Positions 16,128 through 25,087 of a stretch of DNA of 64,000 bases are shown here, piece by piece (position 1 is the first letter of the stretch; each line of letters starts with the position of its first letter). This stretch comes from Lysinibacillus fusiformis (GTDB lineage Bacteria; Bacillota; Bacilli; Bacillales_A; Planococcaceae). The notes under the pieces were generated by a model. The model was not told where the DNA came from and ran no database searches. It saw only the letters and a program-made list of their open reading frames with translations. Made by a program: the position numbers and the translations under genes. The stretch spans positions 4,160,001 through 4,224,000 of the forward strand of contig NZ_CP070490.1 of NCBI RefSeq assembly GCF_016925635.1, in the 5' to 3' direction.

Positions 16128-17321
16128 GTGTTTAAAAACCGATCTTTTTCACTTTTATTGACAGGTCAAGCTTTAGCGGATATTGGCGATATTCTTTATA
16201 TAGTAAGCGTGATTAGTATAATTTATCGTTTAACCAATTCGGCTATTGCTACTTCCTTCGTACCGTTTATTATTACATCTTGTATGTTGATTTCCAGTCT
16301 GCTGACACCTATTATGACGACGAAAATCTCGTTGAATCATTTGCTAACCATTTCTCAAGGCTTTAAAACCGCTGTCCTTTTGGGTCTCGCCTTGTATGTA
16401 CAATGGGTTGGCGATCAGCCGATGATTGTCTTTGTATTTTTGCTGATTGCGATGGTTGCGTTCTTGGATGGTTGTGCCAATCCCATTCGTCAATCCTTGC
16501 TGCCTCATTATGTGGAGGAAAAGGATTTGTTACGAGCAAATAGTATGGCTGAAACGGTTATCCAATCCATTCAGGTGGGTTCTTGGTTCGTTGGTAGTTC
16601 CTTGCTTCTTCTCTTTACGCCATCACAGCTTATATGGGGTGTTGTCATCCTTTTTTTCATCGCAACATTTCTTTTAAAGCTTCTACCAGATGTAGCACGT
16701 ATCGAACGTCCACAGACAAAGAAATGGTCGTTAATTATGGAAGGGTGGCAAACCATTCACCAAACGCCTGTACTAAAAGTAGCTGCGCGTATGGATTTAC
16801 TGGAATCGATGGCAGGAGCTGTATGGGTCGCAGCGATATTACTCGTTTTTGTAGAAGAAGCATTGCAGGCTCCTTCTCAATGGTGGGGTTATCTCAACGG
16901 CATTTTTTTTATTGGCATGATGATAGGCAGTATGATTTGTTTTAAATGGACCCAATTTGTTGCGCGTAAAAAAGCTATGCTAATAAGTGTAGGCGCGCTG
17001 TTATCCGCTATTTTTACATTATTCTTTGCGGTTAGTATCACACCATTTATGGCTTTACTCTGTTCTCTGCTGATTGGCTTATGTGGACAATTAAAAAACA
17101 TTCCACAGCAAACCATCATTCAAACAAGTGTCTCCAAGGAAAAATTACCTACTGTTTATACATCTCTAAATGTTATTGTGACAGGGGTATTCGGCCTTTC
17201 ATCATTAGTGATGGGCATCTTGTCAGAATGGTATGGGATACGAGTTGTTTTTTTCCTTTCAGCTAGTGTGCTTCTGCTCGTTAGTTTGATCGCCATTAAA
17301 AATAGAACGTTTTTCACGTAA
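16128..17321 (+). CDS. MFS exporter, possibly drug-inducible
   Basis: 397 residues with about twelve membrane helices and no large soluble domain, consistent with the MFS drug-efflux subfamily that includes Mef-type macrolide exporters. Conserved features include DGCANPIRQSLLPHYV after helix 4 and a long central loop near residues 185-210. GTG start with GGGGGAT 5-6 nt upstream. The presence of a leader peptide and a hairpin occluding that site suggests antibiotic-induced translation, which is inference; the substrate is unknown. Confidence 0.8.
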   Translation: MFKNRSFSLLLTGQALADIGDILYIVSVISIIYRLTNSAIATSFVPFIITSCMLISSLLTPIMTTKISLNHLLTISQGFKTAVLLGLALYVQWVGDQPMIVFVFLLIAMVAFLDGCANPIRQSLLPHYVEEKDLLRANSMAETVIQSIQVGSWFVGSSLLLLFTPSQLIWGVVILFFIATFLLKLLPDVARIERPQTKKWSLIMEGWQTIHQTPVLKVAARMDLLESMAGAVWVAAILLVFVEEALQAPSQWWGYLNGIFFIGMMIGSMICFKWTQFVARKKAMLISVGALLSAIFTLFFAVSITPFMALLCSLLIGLCGQLKNIPQQTIIQTSVSKEKLPTVYTSLNVIVTGVFGLSSLVMGILSEWYGIRVVFFLSASVLLLVSLIAIKNRTFFT

Positions 17322-17328
17322 AAAAATC

Positions 17329-17357
17329 GTAGCCCTTACTTTCAGAGTAGGGGCTAC
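17329..17357 (+). terminator. Terminator hairpin, first of two near-identical copies
   Basis: GTAGCCC / GGGCTAC with an inner TTACT/AGTA pairing just after the MFS stop. The 29-bp sequence recurs with one mismatch at 17831-17859. Confidence 0.7.
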
Positions 17358-17407
17358 TCATGTTGTTGCAAAAAAGATGATGTCAACGGCAGAAAAAGCA
17401 ATTTTGC

Positions 17408-17545
17408 AAGGTGAGAGGTTGCTTTCCGTTCTGTCAGCGTCCTTTCCAGGGAGCGTCCGATGAGCCGCTTCACTCACTTGCGTTCGCTCCAGGGTCTCCT
17501 CTGTGACGCTGGCTCCACTCCAATCAACCATTCTGCACAAGTGGC
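17408..17545. repeat. GC-richer intergenic repeat, copy A
   Basis: The segment is GC-rich compared with its surroundings and contains CTTTCC...AGGGAGCGTCC...GAGCCGCTTC. The reverse complement of 17712-17790 shares this pattern (CTTTCC, GGGCGAGCG, GAGCCGCTTC). No reading frame is convincing. I recall similar abundant intergenic repeats in Bacillaceae genomes but cannot verify it here. Confidence 0.5.
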
Positions 17546-17711
17546 TTTTCCTTATCTTTCATACTAGCTAGCCGTAGTAATCAAATTAGCCCATGATTTA
17601 TATAATTAGATAGGCTCTTATTTTCAATGTGTAGTGACAACACCCCTTCATAAAGAGTAGTGAAGACCTTCACTTTATTTGAAAACCGTTGCTAAAAAGT
17701 TAACATTTTGT

Positions 17712-17790
17712 AGGTTTGAGCGGAGGAAGCGGCTCGGCGCTCGCCCACAGGAAAGCAAGTAGCCTGCAACGGAAACCATTTTCACCTTTC
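17712..17790. repeat. GC-richer intergenic repeat, copy B (inverted relative to A)
   Basis: Contains TTTGAGCGGAGGAAGCGGCTC, then GCGCTCGCCC, then GGAAAGCAAGTAGCCTGCAA. Its complement resembles copy A 300 bp away, so the two form an imperfect inverted pair inside the duplicated terminators. Confidence 0.5.
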
Positions 17791-17830
17791 TTAAAAATTC
17801 TATTGATGGTTTTGTTTTTCAACAATATGC

Positions 17831-17864
17831 GTAGCCCTTACTTTCAAAGTAGGGGCTACTTTTA
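17831..17864 (+). terminator. Terminator hairpin, second copy
   Basis: Same 29-bp hairpin as at 17329 (28 of 29 identical), followed by a better T tract (TTTTA). No gene ends directly upstream of it, pointing to duplication around an inserted segment. Confidence 0.65.
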
Positions 17865-17947
17865 TGTTTTACAAAAAGTTCATATCCTGTTAGTAGATTG
17901 TATGGTAAAATATACAATTAATTGTATATTTTAAAAGGAGAAGTTGT

Positions 17948-18484
17948 ATGCATCGTAAAAAAATAGGCTTCATTATTTCAGCACTCATTATCGCAATCTT
18001 TATTGGTATGGCATTAAAAAATGTTTTTTTTCAAGAATCTCTTACACCCTCTATGACCGTTTTGGAGGATGGCACCAAACAAATTAATTATGAAACTGCT
18101 TTAACAAAGCTAGATCAATCCTCCACAACGTTTGAAGCATATAAGGGCAAAATATTAATTGTGAATTTTTGGGCATCTTGGTGTGGACCTTGTCAACAGG
18201 AAGCACCTGAATTAGAGGCATTTTATCAACAAAAATCAAAGGATGTCGAGCTACTAGCCATCAATGCCACAGCCTATGACAGCTATGCGAAGGCGGCAGC
18301 ATTTAAGGATACCTATGATTTATCGTTTCCTATTTTCCTAGACGAGGAGGGGGTACTACAGAAAACATTTGAAGTGATGAATTATCCTAGTACCTTTATC
18401 TTTGATAAAGAAGGAAAATTACAGCACAGTATGAAAGGCGAACTCAATCAACAAGAATTAACACAATTGATTGAGGGCCTCTAA
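17948..18484 (+). CDS. TlpA/ResA-like membrane-anchored thiol-disulfide oxidoreductase
   Basis: 178 residues: an N-terminal membrane anchor (about 6-24) followed by an extracytoplasmic thioredoxin fold. The active site W78-C79-G-P-C82 and the cis-proline in NYPSTF are intact. The ResA/TlpA type reduces disulfides outside the membrane, for example in cytochrome c maturation or sporulation. No cytochrome genes are nearby, so the partner is unknown. AAAAGGAG lies before the ATG; a small membrane protein gene follows at 18585. Confidence 0.85.
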   Translation: MHRKKIGFIISALIIAIFIGMALKNVFFQESLTPSMTVLEDGTKQINYETALTKLDQSSTTFEAYKGKILIVNFWASWCGPCQQEAPELEAFYQQKSKDVELLAINATAYDSYAKAAAFKDTYDLSFPIFLDEEGVLQKTFEVMNYPSTFIFDKEGKLQHSMKGELNQQELTQLIEGL

Positions 18485-18584
18485 GAACAATAAAAGTCTT
18501 ATAGACAATATCGTTAGAAAAATGAAACTTTTTCCAAAATGATACGTAGATGTAGCTGAAGAAAAAAGGAAGGGGCTCCTTTGA

Positions 18585-18923
18585 ATGCAGCGGAAACACA
18601 TTATTATTATTATCATTGCATGGATTGTAGAAATATCGCTGACGTATTGGATTGCCACAATGTTCTCTGTACGATTTATCGAAGTGATGTTTTTCACGGG
18701 CGTAGCCTTTACATTAGGAACATTTTACTTTTCGAGTAGCGGTGGAGCGATGTCAAGGCTTTTCGCATCCCAAGTGAGTGCACAAACAGGAATCATTCAT
18801 GAGCGAGAGCGGTTCAAGGTTACACTTGGCCCCGTATTTATAGCCTCACTGGTATTTTTCCTTATTGGTTTAGTATTCTTTATTTTACTTGTAACAGGCA
18901 TTATTCCCCCACAAAAGATGTAA
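18585..18923 (+). CDS. Hypothetical membrane protein (112 aa)
   Basis: Three hydrophobic helices (about 3-24, 28-48 and 82-104) with a short polar loop containing SSGGAMSRLFASQ. AAGGAAGGGG precedes the ATG. It lies 100 bp downstream of the thioredoxin-like gene and may share its transcript. No family recognised. Confidence 0.6.
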   Translation: MQRKHIIIIIIAWIVEISLTYWIATMFSVRFIEVMFFTGVAFTLGTFYFSSSGGAMSRLFASQVSAQTGIIHERERFKVTLGPVFIASLVFFLIGLVFFILLVTGIIPPQKM

Positions 18924-18944
18924 AAGCTATTGGTTCAACAGGCA

Positions 18945-18983
18945 AAAAATCAAGAGGGCTAGCTGCTCATCTTGATTTTTTAC
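18945..18983 (+). terminator. Intrinsic terminator
   Basis: AAAAATCAAGA / TCTTGATTTTT stem shortly after the stop of the membrane protein gene, ending in a run of T. Confidence 0.8.
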
Positions 18984-19174
18984 GTTGTATAGAATTTGTA
19001 GAGTGTAATATTATAAAATAGGCTTCGATAATTGTATTTTTACAATTAGAAAGGGATAAATGGATAACTATTATACTAGAATTATCATTAGATACTAGTC
19101 GTTTATCATGCAAAATATGTATATCCTTATATCTATAAAGGTATGCGATATGTTAAAGGAGCTATCAAACCGCA

Positions 19175-19399
19175 GTGCCCCAAAATCGAAACCAACAAAA
19201 TACAGAAAACAGTAGAAAACTAGCACCTGACGCTCACTATAAAGCTATGCTAGCAATTCAAACGATGGAAAGTAGTATAAAAAGATACATAACAGAGCAT
19301 GGTGACCATATGAATGCAGCTGAATATCATTATTTGCTACAAATGATCAAGAGCTTAGAAGAATTGAAAGCAGCCATTGAAGGTGTTTCATTGGACTAG
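19175..19399 (+). CDS. Small hypothetical helical protein (74 aa)
   Basis: A polar N-terminus rich in Asn and Gln is followed by two helices with a likely helical hairpin (HYKAMLAIQTMESSIKRYI and YLLQMIKSLEELKAAIE). GTG start; AAAGGAGC lies rather far upstream (about 13 nt), so the start is not certain. Single gene between a terminator and a convergent GNAT. Function unknown. Confidence 0.5.
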   Translation: MPQNRNQQNTENSRKLAPDAHYKAMLAIQTMESSIKRYITEHGDHMNAAEYHYLLQMIKSLEELKAAIEGVSLD

Positions 19400-19419
19400 G
19401 CACATCCATTTAAATTGTA

Positions 19420-19447
19420 TGATCTGACAATACGGTTTGTCAGATCA
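19420..19447. terminator. Bidirectional terminator
   Basis: Perfect stem TGATCTGACAA / TTGTCAGATCA between convergent genes. Confidence 0.75.
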
Positions 19448-19449
19448 TC

Positions 19450-19962
19450 CTACGAATTAATCCACCGATAATAAGTGAATGTGAAGTTTTGTCCATTCAT
19501 TTCAAATGTTTCCCCACTTCTATCCATCTTTTTAAAGCCGTTTCTTTCTAATACTTTTTGAGAGGCTATATTATTCGTCGTTGTTTGTGCGTCCATGACG
19601 AGAATGCCTTCCTGGCGCATAAGGTCTACTACTAATTGTAAGGCTGTATGGGCAACCCCTTTTCCACTATATTCTTTTCCCACTCTATAACCGATATGAC
19701 CTAATCGTTGCTGCTTATCAATATCGGTTACATTCATTCTTCCTAAAATTTGTCCAAGTTCATTTTTTATTAGATAGAAATAAGACAGCTGTTTAGCTTG
19801 TTCCTCTACTAGCATGTCATTTTTCCTTATGAAATTTGGTAAATGGTAATAGTCATCCCCTCGGCTTGGTACTGTTTTTTCAAAATACGCCCTATTTTTA
19901 ACCTCAAATGCATATAAATTTTCAAAATCATCCTGTGTTAATTTTTCTAATCGAATGTTCAT
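19450..19962 (-). CDS. RimJ/RimL-like GNAT acetyltransferase
   Basis: 170 residues starting MNIRLEKLTQDDFENLYAFE. Motif A is RLGHIGYRVGKEYSGKGVAHTALQLVV, and NIASQKVLERNGFKK is the motif B block seen in RimJ/RimL-type enzymes. ATG at 19962 follows TTGGAG by 5-6 nt; the in-frame extension of five codons lacks a start codon with a site. Acyl acceptor unknown. Confidence 0.85.
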   Translation of the reverse strand: MNIRLEKLTQDDFENLYAFEVKNRAYFEKTVPSRGDDYYHLPNFIRKNDMLVEEQAKQLSYFYLIKNELGQILGRMNVTDIDKQQRLGHIGYRVGKEYSGKGVAHTALQLVVDLMRQEGILVMDAQTTTNNIASQKVLERNGFKKMDRSGETFEMNGQNFTFTYYRWINS

Positions 19963-19977
19963 GGTATCTCCAATCAA

Positions 19978-20282
19978 TTTTGGGTTTTTCTTTCATTATA
20001 CCCGTAGTCTAGGGCTAATCTCATCTTGTTTTTCGATTGTTCAGTAGGTGTAGATGTACGATTAGTAAAATGGTTGGGTTCATAGATTGTACATTAATCA
20101 TTAGGGGAACGTGACCTAGGAGGTGAATTTTGCAAAAGGGAATTGTTTTTGTACTGAAGGCGTAGCATCAGGGATAAACGTGCATACTCGTTTGTTTTTT
20201 CAGCCGTTCGCTAAAAAAAGGGAACGCATAATGCTGTGACGTCATTAAGCAATGAAAACATCCCCTTTTGCCAAGGCCGCTT
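19978..20282. other. Intergenic region with an 11-codon candidate leader ORF
   Basis: About 300 bp before the double-kinase gene. It holds a perfect AGGAGGTGA ribosome binding site followed by TTG and ten sense codons (MQKGIVFVLKA) ending in TAG at 20165. A CGTTC...GGAACG hairpin lies near 20207-20227. Nothing else coding is seen. The ribosome binding site is far better than that of the downstream gene. Confidence 0.45.
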
Positions 20283-23200
20283 ATGAAAAAGATTGCTGTT
20301 ATTATTACCATATTTATTCTCTTGTTAACAGGCTCGCGACTACTATGGTTACAATTATTTATACAATCACATCAACCATATGCTGAAGGGGGGCAAATAG
20401 ATTTACGAGATTTCGATTTCCAGCATCACACCTTGACACTTGATGGTGAATGGGCATTTTATCCATCTAGTTGGTTGATGGACGAGAACAATCCTCCGAT
20501 GCCTCCGACCTATATACAGGTTCCAGATGGCTGGGATGAAGTTTTTCAAGAGGGTGAATTGACACCATATGGTTATGGCTCCTATCATTTGAAACTATTG
20601 ATAGACCCTGAAAAAGCTTTTACATTTAGTATGAGGGTACCTAGTATTCGTAGTGCTGCGGAAATATATGTGGATGGGCATTTAATTGCGGCTGCAGGGG
20701 AACTAGGTGAAAATCGCCAGCAAACAATTGCCAAAAATGTCCCGTTTACCGCTTCGTTTGAAACAAAGGGACAAAGTGAAATCGACATTATTGTGCAGGT
20801 TGCTAACTTTCAAGACCCACGTAATGGTGGTATTGTGCGTTCCATTAAATTCGGACGAGAAGAGATGATTTTTCGGGAAACACAATTATCTATCACGATG
20901 CAGCTTCTCGTAGCAGTTGTCTTAATCTTACATGCGATCTATTCTGTCATTCTGTACTTGCTTGGGAATAAGGATAGACGTTTACTATTCTTTTCCGTTT
21001 TAACCATTAGTATTATGTTTTATTATCTTTTAGGGAGTGATGATAAGCTTCTTTCTTTTTGGTTTCCAATCAATTATGATTGGGGCTTTATATTCGTTCA
21101 TCTTTCGATGGTTGGCATTGGCTATTCGCTCCTCCAATGTATCGAGCCATGGTTGCCCCGCCATCTAAATCGTACTAAACAGGGGTTTGCCCTTATTTGT
21201 GCCTGTGCATCTGTATTGGCGATGCTATTACCAACACGTTATGTTGTGACAATACAAGGTGTTTATATTGTCCTTTTAGCTGTTCCGATTGTGATTACGA
21301 TGATGTTAATGCTAGGAAGGACAATAAAAGATATTCGTCATAATGTGTTTCTTCTTTTAGCCATACTCGCATTTGTCAATAGTATTCTATGGGATGTCTT
21401 GCTGCTGATCACTGGAATCAAGGTGATTTCGTATCCATTTGATTTGATTATCACGATTGCCTGCTTAGCCACGTTATGGTTTAAGGATTATGTGAAAGTG
21501 CATGCCGATACAAAAGAGCTTGCACAAAAACTGCAAAAGGCAGATTTACTAAAGGATGAATTTTTGGCTAGTACGTCACATGAGTTGCGCAATCCACTTC
21601 ATAGCATTATCAATATGTCAAAAGCGGTGTTAGAGCGTGAAGCAGCTGTCCTTAGTCATAAAAGTGTCAATGATTTAGAAACAGTGCTAGCTGTTGGAAA
21701 ACGCATGTCCTTATTGTTAAATGATTTACTGGATGTAATGAATCTAAAGGAAAATACGAAAAAGCTCCATCTAGGCACTGTTTCCATACACACAATTGTT
21801 GTGGCTGTGTTAGATATGCTCCGCTTTATGATGGAGGGGAAGCCTGTTCATTTTGTTAACCAAATTCCAAAAAATTTTCACAAGGTATTAGCCGATGAAA
21901 ATCGAGTAATTCAAATTGTCTTTAATTTAGTACATAACGCAGTGAAGTTTACCAATGAAGGGGCGATTACGCTATCTGGTTATACGACAGGAGAGGGAAT
22001 GGCTAAAATTGTTATAGCCGATACAGGCATTGGTGTGGATGCGGAGACAATGCAGCGTATATTTGAGCCCTATGAACAAGGGACTGTTAGTAAAACCATC
22101 ATTGAAGGCGGATTTGGACTGGGACTCAACATAAGTAAACGACTTATTGAATTACATGGTGGAACATTAGAGGTACAGTCAGTGGTAGGACAAGGTTCAA
22201 CCTTTGCCTTTACATTACCTTTATCGGATGAAGCGGATAGCTACGATACCGATGAGAATAATCAAGAACACAAGAGCCAGGAAAGAATGGCTTCGCAGTC
22301 CACTGTGGAGACTAAACGCTTGCCAGCATGTAACCGTCCTCGCATTTTAGTCGTGGATGATGAGCCCATCAACTTGAGAGTGATCGAAACGATATTAGTT
22401 AATGAAAAATATGAAGTAGTGACTGTAACAAGTGGCTTGAAGGCTCTAGCGTGCATTTGGTCTCAGGAATGGGATTTAGTGATTTCAGACGTGATGATGC
22501 CGAAGATGTCTGGATATGAATTAGTACGTAGTATTCGCAAGCAATTTACGATGACCGATTTACCTGTCTTATTGTTGACAGCGCGCAGTCAGCCACATGA
22601 TATTGAAAATGGCTTTTTAGCAGGGGCCAATGATTACGTCATCAAGCCTGTGGATGCCTTAGAGCTACGATCCCGAGTAGAGGCGTTAACAAAGGTGAAG
22701 CGCTCTATTCAAGAGCTACATCGTATGGAGGCGGCTTGGCTTCAGGCACAAATCGAGCCACATTTTCTCTTTAATACATTAAATGCCATCTTAACGTTAA
22801 GTGAATTAGATAGTGACCGAACAAGTAAATTAGTAGAGGCATTAAGCGATTTTTTAAGAGAGTCCTATAATTTTCAAAACGTGGAAGCACTTGTGCCGCT
22901 AGAAAATGAACTTAGGTTGATTCAAGCCTATCTCTATATTCAGCAGGAGCGTTTTGGAGAGCGTATCCAGGTCGTATGGGAACTAGAAGCGGAGACAGAT
23001 GTCCTCATCCCATCATTGACTATCCAGCCTTTAATTGAAAATGCATTAAAGCACGGAATCTTAAAGCGTGCTGAAGGTGGAACGATTCATGTTCGTATGA
23101 TCGATTATACTACCCATCTCGAAATCACTGTAGCGGATGATGGCGTTGGGATGGATGAAGAACAATTGGCGAAGCTACTGCAGATGGAAAAGCGACATTC

Positions 23201-23363
23201 TAGAAGTATTGGTTTAATCAATACCCATATAAGACTGCAACACCATTACGGTCAGGGCTTGCGCATTACAAGCAAGCTGCACGAAGGGACTACGGTTTCA
23301 TTTGTTGTACTAGCAAAAACACCAACGAATCCATTAGATGCATTGCCTCTCGTTGAGTTTTGA
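20283..23363 (+). CDS. 7TMR-DISM hybrid sensor with two histidine kinase modules
   Basis: About 1026 residues. An N-terminal signal/anchor and extracellular beta-sandwich domain (about 30-190) precede seven membrane helices (about 205-400), the 7TMR-DISM layout. Next come HisKA with the phospho-acceptor in STSHELRNP (His433) and its HATPase (DTGIG, GFGLGL). A receiver domain follows (VVDDEP; phospho-acceptor Asp736 in ISDVMMP). A second, LytS-type kinase lies at the C-terminus (QIEPHFLFNTLNA, His827) with its own HATPase (LIENALKHG, DDGVGM). Both kinases look intact. No response regulator gene is adjacent. ATG at 20283 has only AAGG upstream; TTG at 20268 is an alternative. Confidence 0.9.
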   Translation: MKKIAVIITIFILLLTGSRLLWLQLFIQSHQPYAEGGQIDLRDFDFQHHTLTLDGEWAFYPSSWLMDENNPPMPPTYIQVPDGWDEVFQEGELTPYGYGSYHLKLLIDPEKAFTFSMRVPSIRSAAEIYVDGHLIAAAGELGENRQQTIAKNVPFTASFETKGQSEIDIIVQVANFQDPRNGGIVRSIKFGREEMIFRETQLSITMQLLVAVVLILHAIYSVILYLLGNKDRRLLFFSVLTISIMFYYLLGSDDKLLSFWFPINYDWGFIFVHLSMVGIGYSLLQCIEPWLPRHLNRTKQGFALICACASVLAMLLPTRYVVTIQGVYIVLLAVPIVITMMLMLGRTIKDIRHNVFLLLAILAFVNSILWDVLLLITGIKVISYPFDLIITIACLATLWFKDYVKVHADTKELAQKLQKADLLKDEFLASTSHELRNPLHSIINMSKAVLEREAAVLSHKSVNDLETVLAVGKRMSLLLNDLLDVMNLKENTKKLHLGTVSIHTIVVAVLDMLRFMMEGKPVHFVNQIPKNFHKVLADENRVIQIVFNLVHNAVKFTNEGAITLSGYTTGEGMAKIVIADTGIGVDAETMQRIFEPYEQGTVSKTIIEGGFGLGLNISKRLIELHGGTLEVQSVVGQGSTFAFTLPLSDEADSYDTDENNQEHKSQERMASQSTVETKRLPACNRPRILVVDDEPINLRVIETILVNEKYEVVTVTSGLKALACIWSQEWDLVISDVMMPKMSGYELVRSIRKQFTMTDLPVLLLTARSQPHDIENGFLAGANDYVIKPVDALELRSRVEALTKVKRSIQELHRMEAAWLQAQIEPHFLFNTLNAILTLSELDSDRTSKLVEALSDFLRESYNFQNVEALVPLENELRLIQAYLYIQQERFGERIQVVWELEAETDVLIPSLTIQPLIENALKHGILKRAEGGTIHVRMIDYTTHLEITVADDGVGMDEEQLAKLLQMEKRHSRSIGLINTHIRLQHHYGQGLRITSKLHEGTTVSFVVLAKTPTNPLDALPLVEF

Positions 23364-23386
23364 GAGGGGAATGCATCTTTTATTTT
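23337..23386 (+). terminator. Strong terminator overlapping the kinase stop codon
   Basis: GATGCATTGCCTCTC / GAGAGGGGAATGCATC stem followed by TTTTATTTT; the stem begins inside the last codons. Confidence 0.85.
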
Positions 23387-23425
23387 AAATTACCGTAGTT
23401 CCTGCATGTACCGAAAGAGATGGAA

Positions 23426-24316
23426 TTAGAGCACAGCCTGTGGCGTCTTCGCTTTAAAATATGTGAATAAATAGCACCCCATAATCACGATGATTCCCCC
23501 AATGCCTTGCAGCCAGCTTAGCTGTTCTCCGATAAATAAAAAGGCGAGCAGGGCTGTAAAAATGGGATTAAAATTCAGAAAAATACCAGAGGTTGTGGCA
23601 CCTAATTGCTGAACGCCAATATTCCAAAGGACCATACAAACTACTGTAGAGATGACCCCTGTATAAAGAATTGAAAGAATGAAAGAGTAGTCGATTTTGG
23701 AAAAGGTAAAATCCGTAATCGTGAATGGAACTAGGATGAGCACCCCAAACAAGCCTGCATACAATGTCGCCATTAAAGGAGAGGTTGTTTTCATAGCCCA
23801 CTTACTGCAAACGGAGTAAAGTCCCCATACACAAACGGCTGCCACCATCCATAAATCCCCTGTATTCAATTGGAAGTTCAGTAATTGTTGCCAATCTCCC
23901 TTTGAAAGGACAAGAACAACACCAAATAAAGAGAGGATCATCGCTAAAAGCTGCAAGCCATTTATTTTTTCTTTCAGAAAGGCAAAGGAAAAAAGGGCGA
24001 TGGACATAGTATTCATCGTTGAAATAAGACCAGCATTCGTGGAGGTTGTTCGTTCCAATGCTAAAAATTGAAAAATATTAAATAAGGCAACACCTGTAAT
24101 GCCCATTAGGAATAAAGGTACAAGAGCCGACTTGGCAGGAACTAATTTCTTCTCTTTCCACCAAACCAATGGTAGAAGGACGATCACCGCAATCAACCAT
24201 CTGACCATCGTTAATGTCATCGGAGAGGCATGCGCCACCAGCGTCTTAGCCACAACAAAATTGCCTCCCCATAGTAAGCTTGTGACGAGCATTAAGCCCA
24301 TATAAAATTTGACCAC
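23426..24316 (-). CDS. EamA/DMT-family exporter
   Basis: 296 residues with ten membrane helices in two EamA repeats (about 5-135 and 150-285). The repeat landmarks WGGNFVVAK and LGVVLVL-type ends (FGVVLVLSK), and FLFIGEQLSW in the second half, are typical. Members export amino acids or other metabolites. It is divergent from an Lrp/AsnC-type regulator across about 190 bp, a common arrangement for amino-acid exporters controlled by their neighbour. The GTG start has AAGGAG 12 nt upstream. Confidence 0.85.
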   Translation of the reverse strand: MVKFYMGLMLVTSLLWGGNFVVAKTLVAHASPMTLTMVRWLIAVIVLLPLVWWKEKKLVPAKSALVPLFLMGITGVALFNIFQFLALERTTSTNAGLISTMNTMSIALFSFAFLKEKINGLQLLAMILSLFGVVLVLSKGDWQQLLNFQLNTGDLWMVAAVCVWGLYSVCSKWAMKTTSPLMATLYAGLFGVLILVPFTITDFTFSKIDYSFILSILYTGVISTVVCMVLWNIGVQQLGATTSGIFLNFNPIFTALLAFLFIGEQLSWLQGIGGIIVIMGCYLFTYFKAKTPQAVL

Positions 24317-24507
24317 AGTATAGGAACACTCCTTTTGCTTTTATGTATAATAAGAATCATAGCACTATTGGTGATTTTCCAGTATAATATTTTGTATAAA
24401 TGAAGAAATTTGAAATAATTGAAAGTTTTTTAACGATTATTGAAATAATGTTTTGTAATTGTGTTCAAAACTTGCTTGTCTAAAAATAATCAAAAGAGGA
24501 GAAAGCA

Positions 24508-24999
24508 ATGGAAGATATAAAAAATAAAGGATTAGATAATGTGGATCTGCAAATCTTAGCCATTTTGCAGCGAGAGGTTCAAATTAGCAACGCAGAATTA
24601 GCTAGACGGGTGAATTTATCCCCACCAGCAACCCATACAAGGGTGAAACGCCTAGAAAATGAAGGCTATATTGATCAACAAGTCGCGATTTTAAATCAGG
24701 AAAAATTAGGTTTTGATTTACTGTGCTATATTTTTATGAGCACCAATATTCATCAGGAAAAGGAAATAGAGGAGCTAGAAAACAGCTTGAAAACAATGAC
24801 CGAAATTTTGGAATGTCATTGCTTAACAGGTGCCTATGATTATTTGTTAAAGGTTGTCATTCGTGATCGTAAAGACTTGGATCAATTCATTCGAAAATTA
24901 AATAAGCTGGGGATTTCTAGAATTCAAACGAATTTATCCTTACGGGAAATTAAATATTCCACGGTGCTACCTATAGAAGAAAACAGCAAGCCTGAGTGA
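24508..24999 (+). CDS. Lrp/AsnC family transcriptional regulator
   Basis: 163 residues. N-terminal winged helix (LDNVDLQILAILQREVQISNAELARRVNLSPPATHTRVKRLE, residues about 9-50), then the RAM/AsnC ligand-binding domain ending with the conserved TNLSLREIKYST. Lrp-type proteins bind amino acids and form octamers. By position it probably regulates the divergent EamA exporter, and perhaps itself. AGAGGAG precedes the ATG. Confidence 0.9.
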   Translation: MEDIKNKGLDNVDLQILAILQREVQISNAELARRVNLSPPATHTRVKRLENEGYIDQQVAILNQEKLGFDLLCYIFMSTNIHQEKEIEELENSLKTMTEILECHCLTGAYDYLLKVVIRDRKDLDQFIRKLNKLGISRIQTNLSLREIKYSTVLPIEENSKPE

Positions 25000-25026
25000 G
25001 TTAATTCGGGCTTGCTGTTTTTTAGT
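24982..25026 (+). terminator. Terminator of the Lrp-type gene
   Basis: AACAGCAAGC / GCTTGCTGTT stem followed by TTTTTAG at the left border of repeat array 1. Confidence 0.85.
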
Positions 25027-25087
25027 TATCATGAGGATCTTTTGTTATTTTATCTATTATAGCGGTCGAGGCCTACTCACGAAAGGT

